Shown here: positions 63,780 to 64,000 of the stretch, piece by piece
Position numbering within the stretch: position 1 is the first letter of the stretch
Layout: the number at the start of each line of letters is the position of its first letter
NCBI GenBank assembly: GCA_943736015.1
Contig: OX031065.1
Span: forward strand, 40,252,427 to 40,316,426
Source of the DNA: Tridacna crocea
Lineage: Eukaryota; Mollusca; Bivalvia; Cardiida; Cardiidae
Reading direction: 5' to 3'
Length of the DNA: 64,000 nucleotides
Notes under the pieces: model-generated
The model's input: only the letters and a program-made list of their open reading frames with translations
Told to the model about the DNA's origin: nothing
Databases searched by the model: none
Translations under genes and position numbers: made by a program

Positions 63780-64000
63780 ATGAGTCGGACCGATGAGATT
63801 TCGAATATAGCTACGGGGGAGTCGTCTCCTAGTAAAACGGAGATACGTAACACGCTAGAAGAACACCTTAGAAAGCGATTGTGGGTTTACGAATACGGAA
63901 CACCGTATAAGTTTGGCAATTTCGGTTATCACGGGGTGCACGCGCAAAAGGAAATTGTTATTGAATTGCCCGAAAACGGCATATTAGAAATTACTGAAGA
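63780..64000 (+). CDS. Partial reading frame running off the window (unrecognised)
   Basis: ATG at 63780 (context AAAAATG) opens 73 codons without a stop to the window end. The start is Ser/Thr/Glu-rich (MSRTDEISNIATGESS) and is followed by HLRKRLWVYEYGTPYKFGNF and QKEIVIELPENGILEI. Codon use includes many NCG/CGN codons (ACG, TCG, CGT, GCG), unlike the AT-rich env and pol frames upstream, so it probably has a different origin. No family is recognised. It may be the first ORF of another mobile element or a host exon. Confidence 0.45.
   Translation, partial: MSRTDEISNIATGESSPSKTEIRNTLEEHLRKRLWVYEYGTPYKFGNFGYHGVHAQKEIVIELPENGILEITE

Overview
The window reads as intergenic to intronic DNA from an animal nuclear genome, most likely a bivalve mollusc. 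It is AT-rich, has no bacterial gene layout, and is packed with transposable elements. The bivalve call is an inference. It rests on two dispersed repeats that resemble families I know from bivalve genomes: one starts with CACCTGAGCAC and ends in a GTGAGCGATCCAGGGCC-like tail at 20756-21926, and there are fragments of a related family at 35.1 and 36.0 kb. No rRNA, CRISPR array or bacterial operon is present. Host coding content is sparse: one probable terminal exon of a single-pass membrane protein (22440-23389, + strand), a decayed THAP zinc-finger fragment (32228-32628), and one weak candidate exon on the minus strand (6192-6388).

From 1 to about 52 kb the window is a layered set of non-autonomous DNA elements. 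The dominant family, called HP here, is about 220-260 bp long, is flanked by TTAA, and carries a 67-bp near-perfect hairpin in its middle. I count roughly 40 full or partial copies in both orientations. Several larger inverted-repeat elements lie between them: 7540-8834 (long TIRs, 6-bp target duplication), 17109-18253 (TA-flanked), 24270-24530 (20-bp perfect TIRs), 27935-30332 (inverted minisatellites), 33502-33962 (220-bp palindrome arms), 40518-46478 (6-kb foldback whose arms are tandem arrays) and 48646-50692 (foldback with short subrepeats). One 770-bp repeat (2855-3630) looks like an internal-deletion product of a longer element whose two ends sit at 14.2 and 18.8 kb.

From 52 to 63.3 kb there are two nested LTR retrotransposons. 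The outer one (+ strand, 52611-52870 and 58858 to about 63345) is a Ty3/gypsy-type element with decayed RNase H and integrase, followed by a long open env gene of the baculovirus-F/errantivirus type. Its first integrase catalytic Asp appears replaced by His, and a 103-bp tandem duplication shifts the env tail. The inner one (minus strand, 52875-58853) is inserted in the outer RNase H with a 4-bp GTTG duplication. It has LTRs, a tRNA-Pro primer site, a gag-protease ORF, and a pol in which integrase lies upstream of reverse transcriptase. That is the gene order of the Gmr1-like clade, which is unusual for Ty3/gypsy. Its pol is broken by two in-frame TGA codons and two frameshifts, although its LTRs are almost identical.

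At the right edge an unrecognised reading frame (63780 onward) runs out of the window. All family assignments come from reading motifs by eye; no database search was possible.
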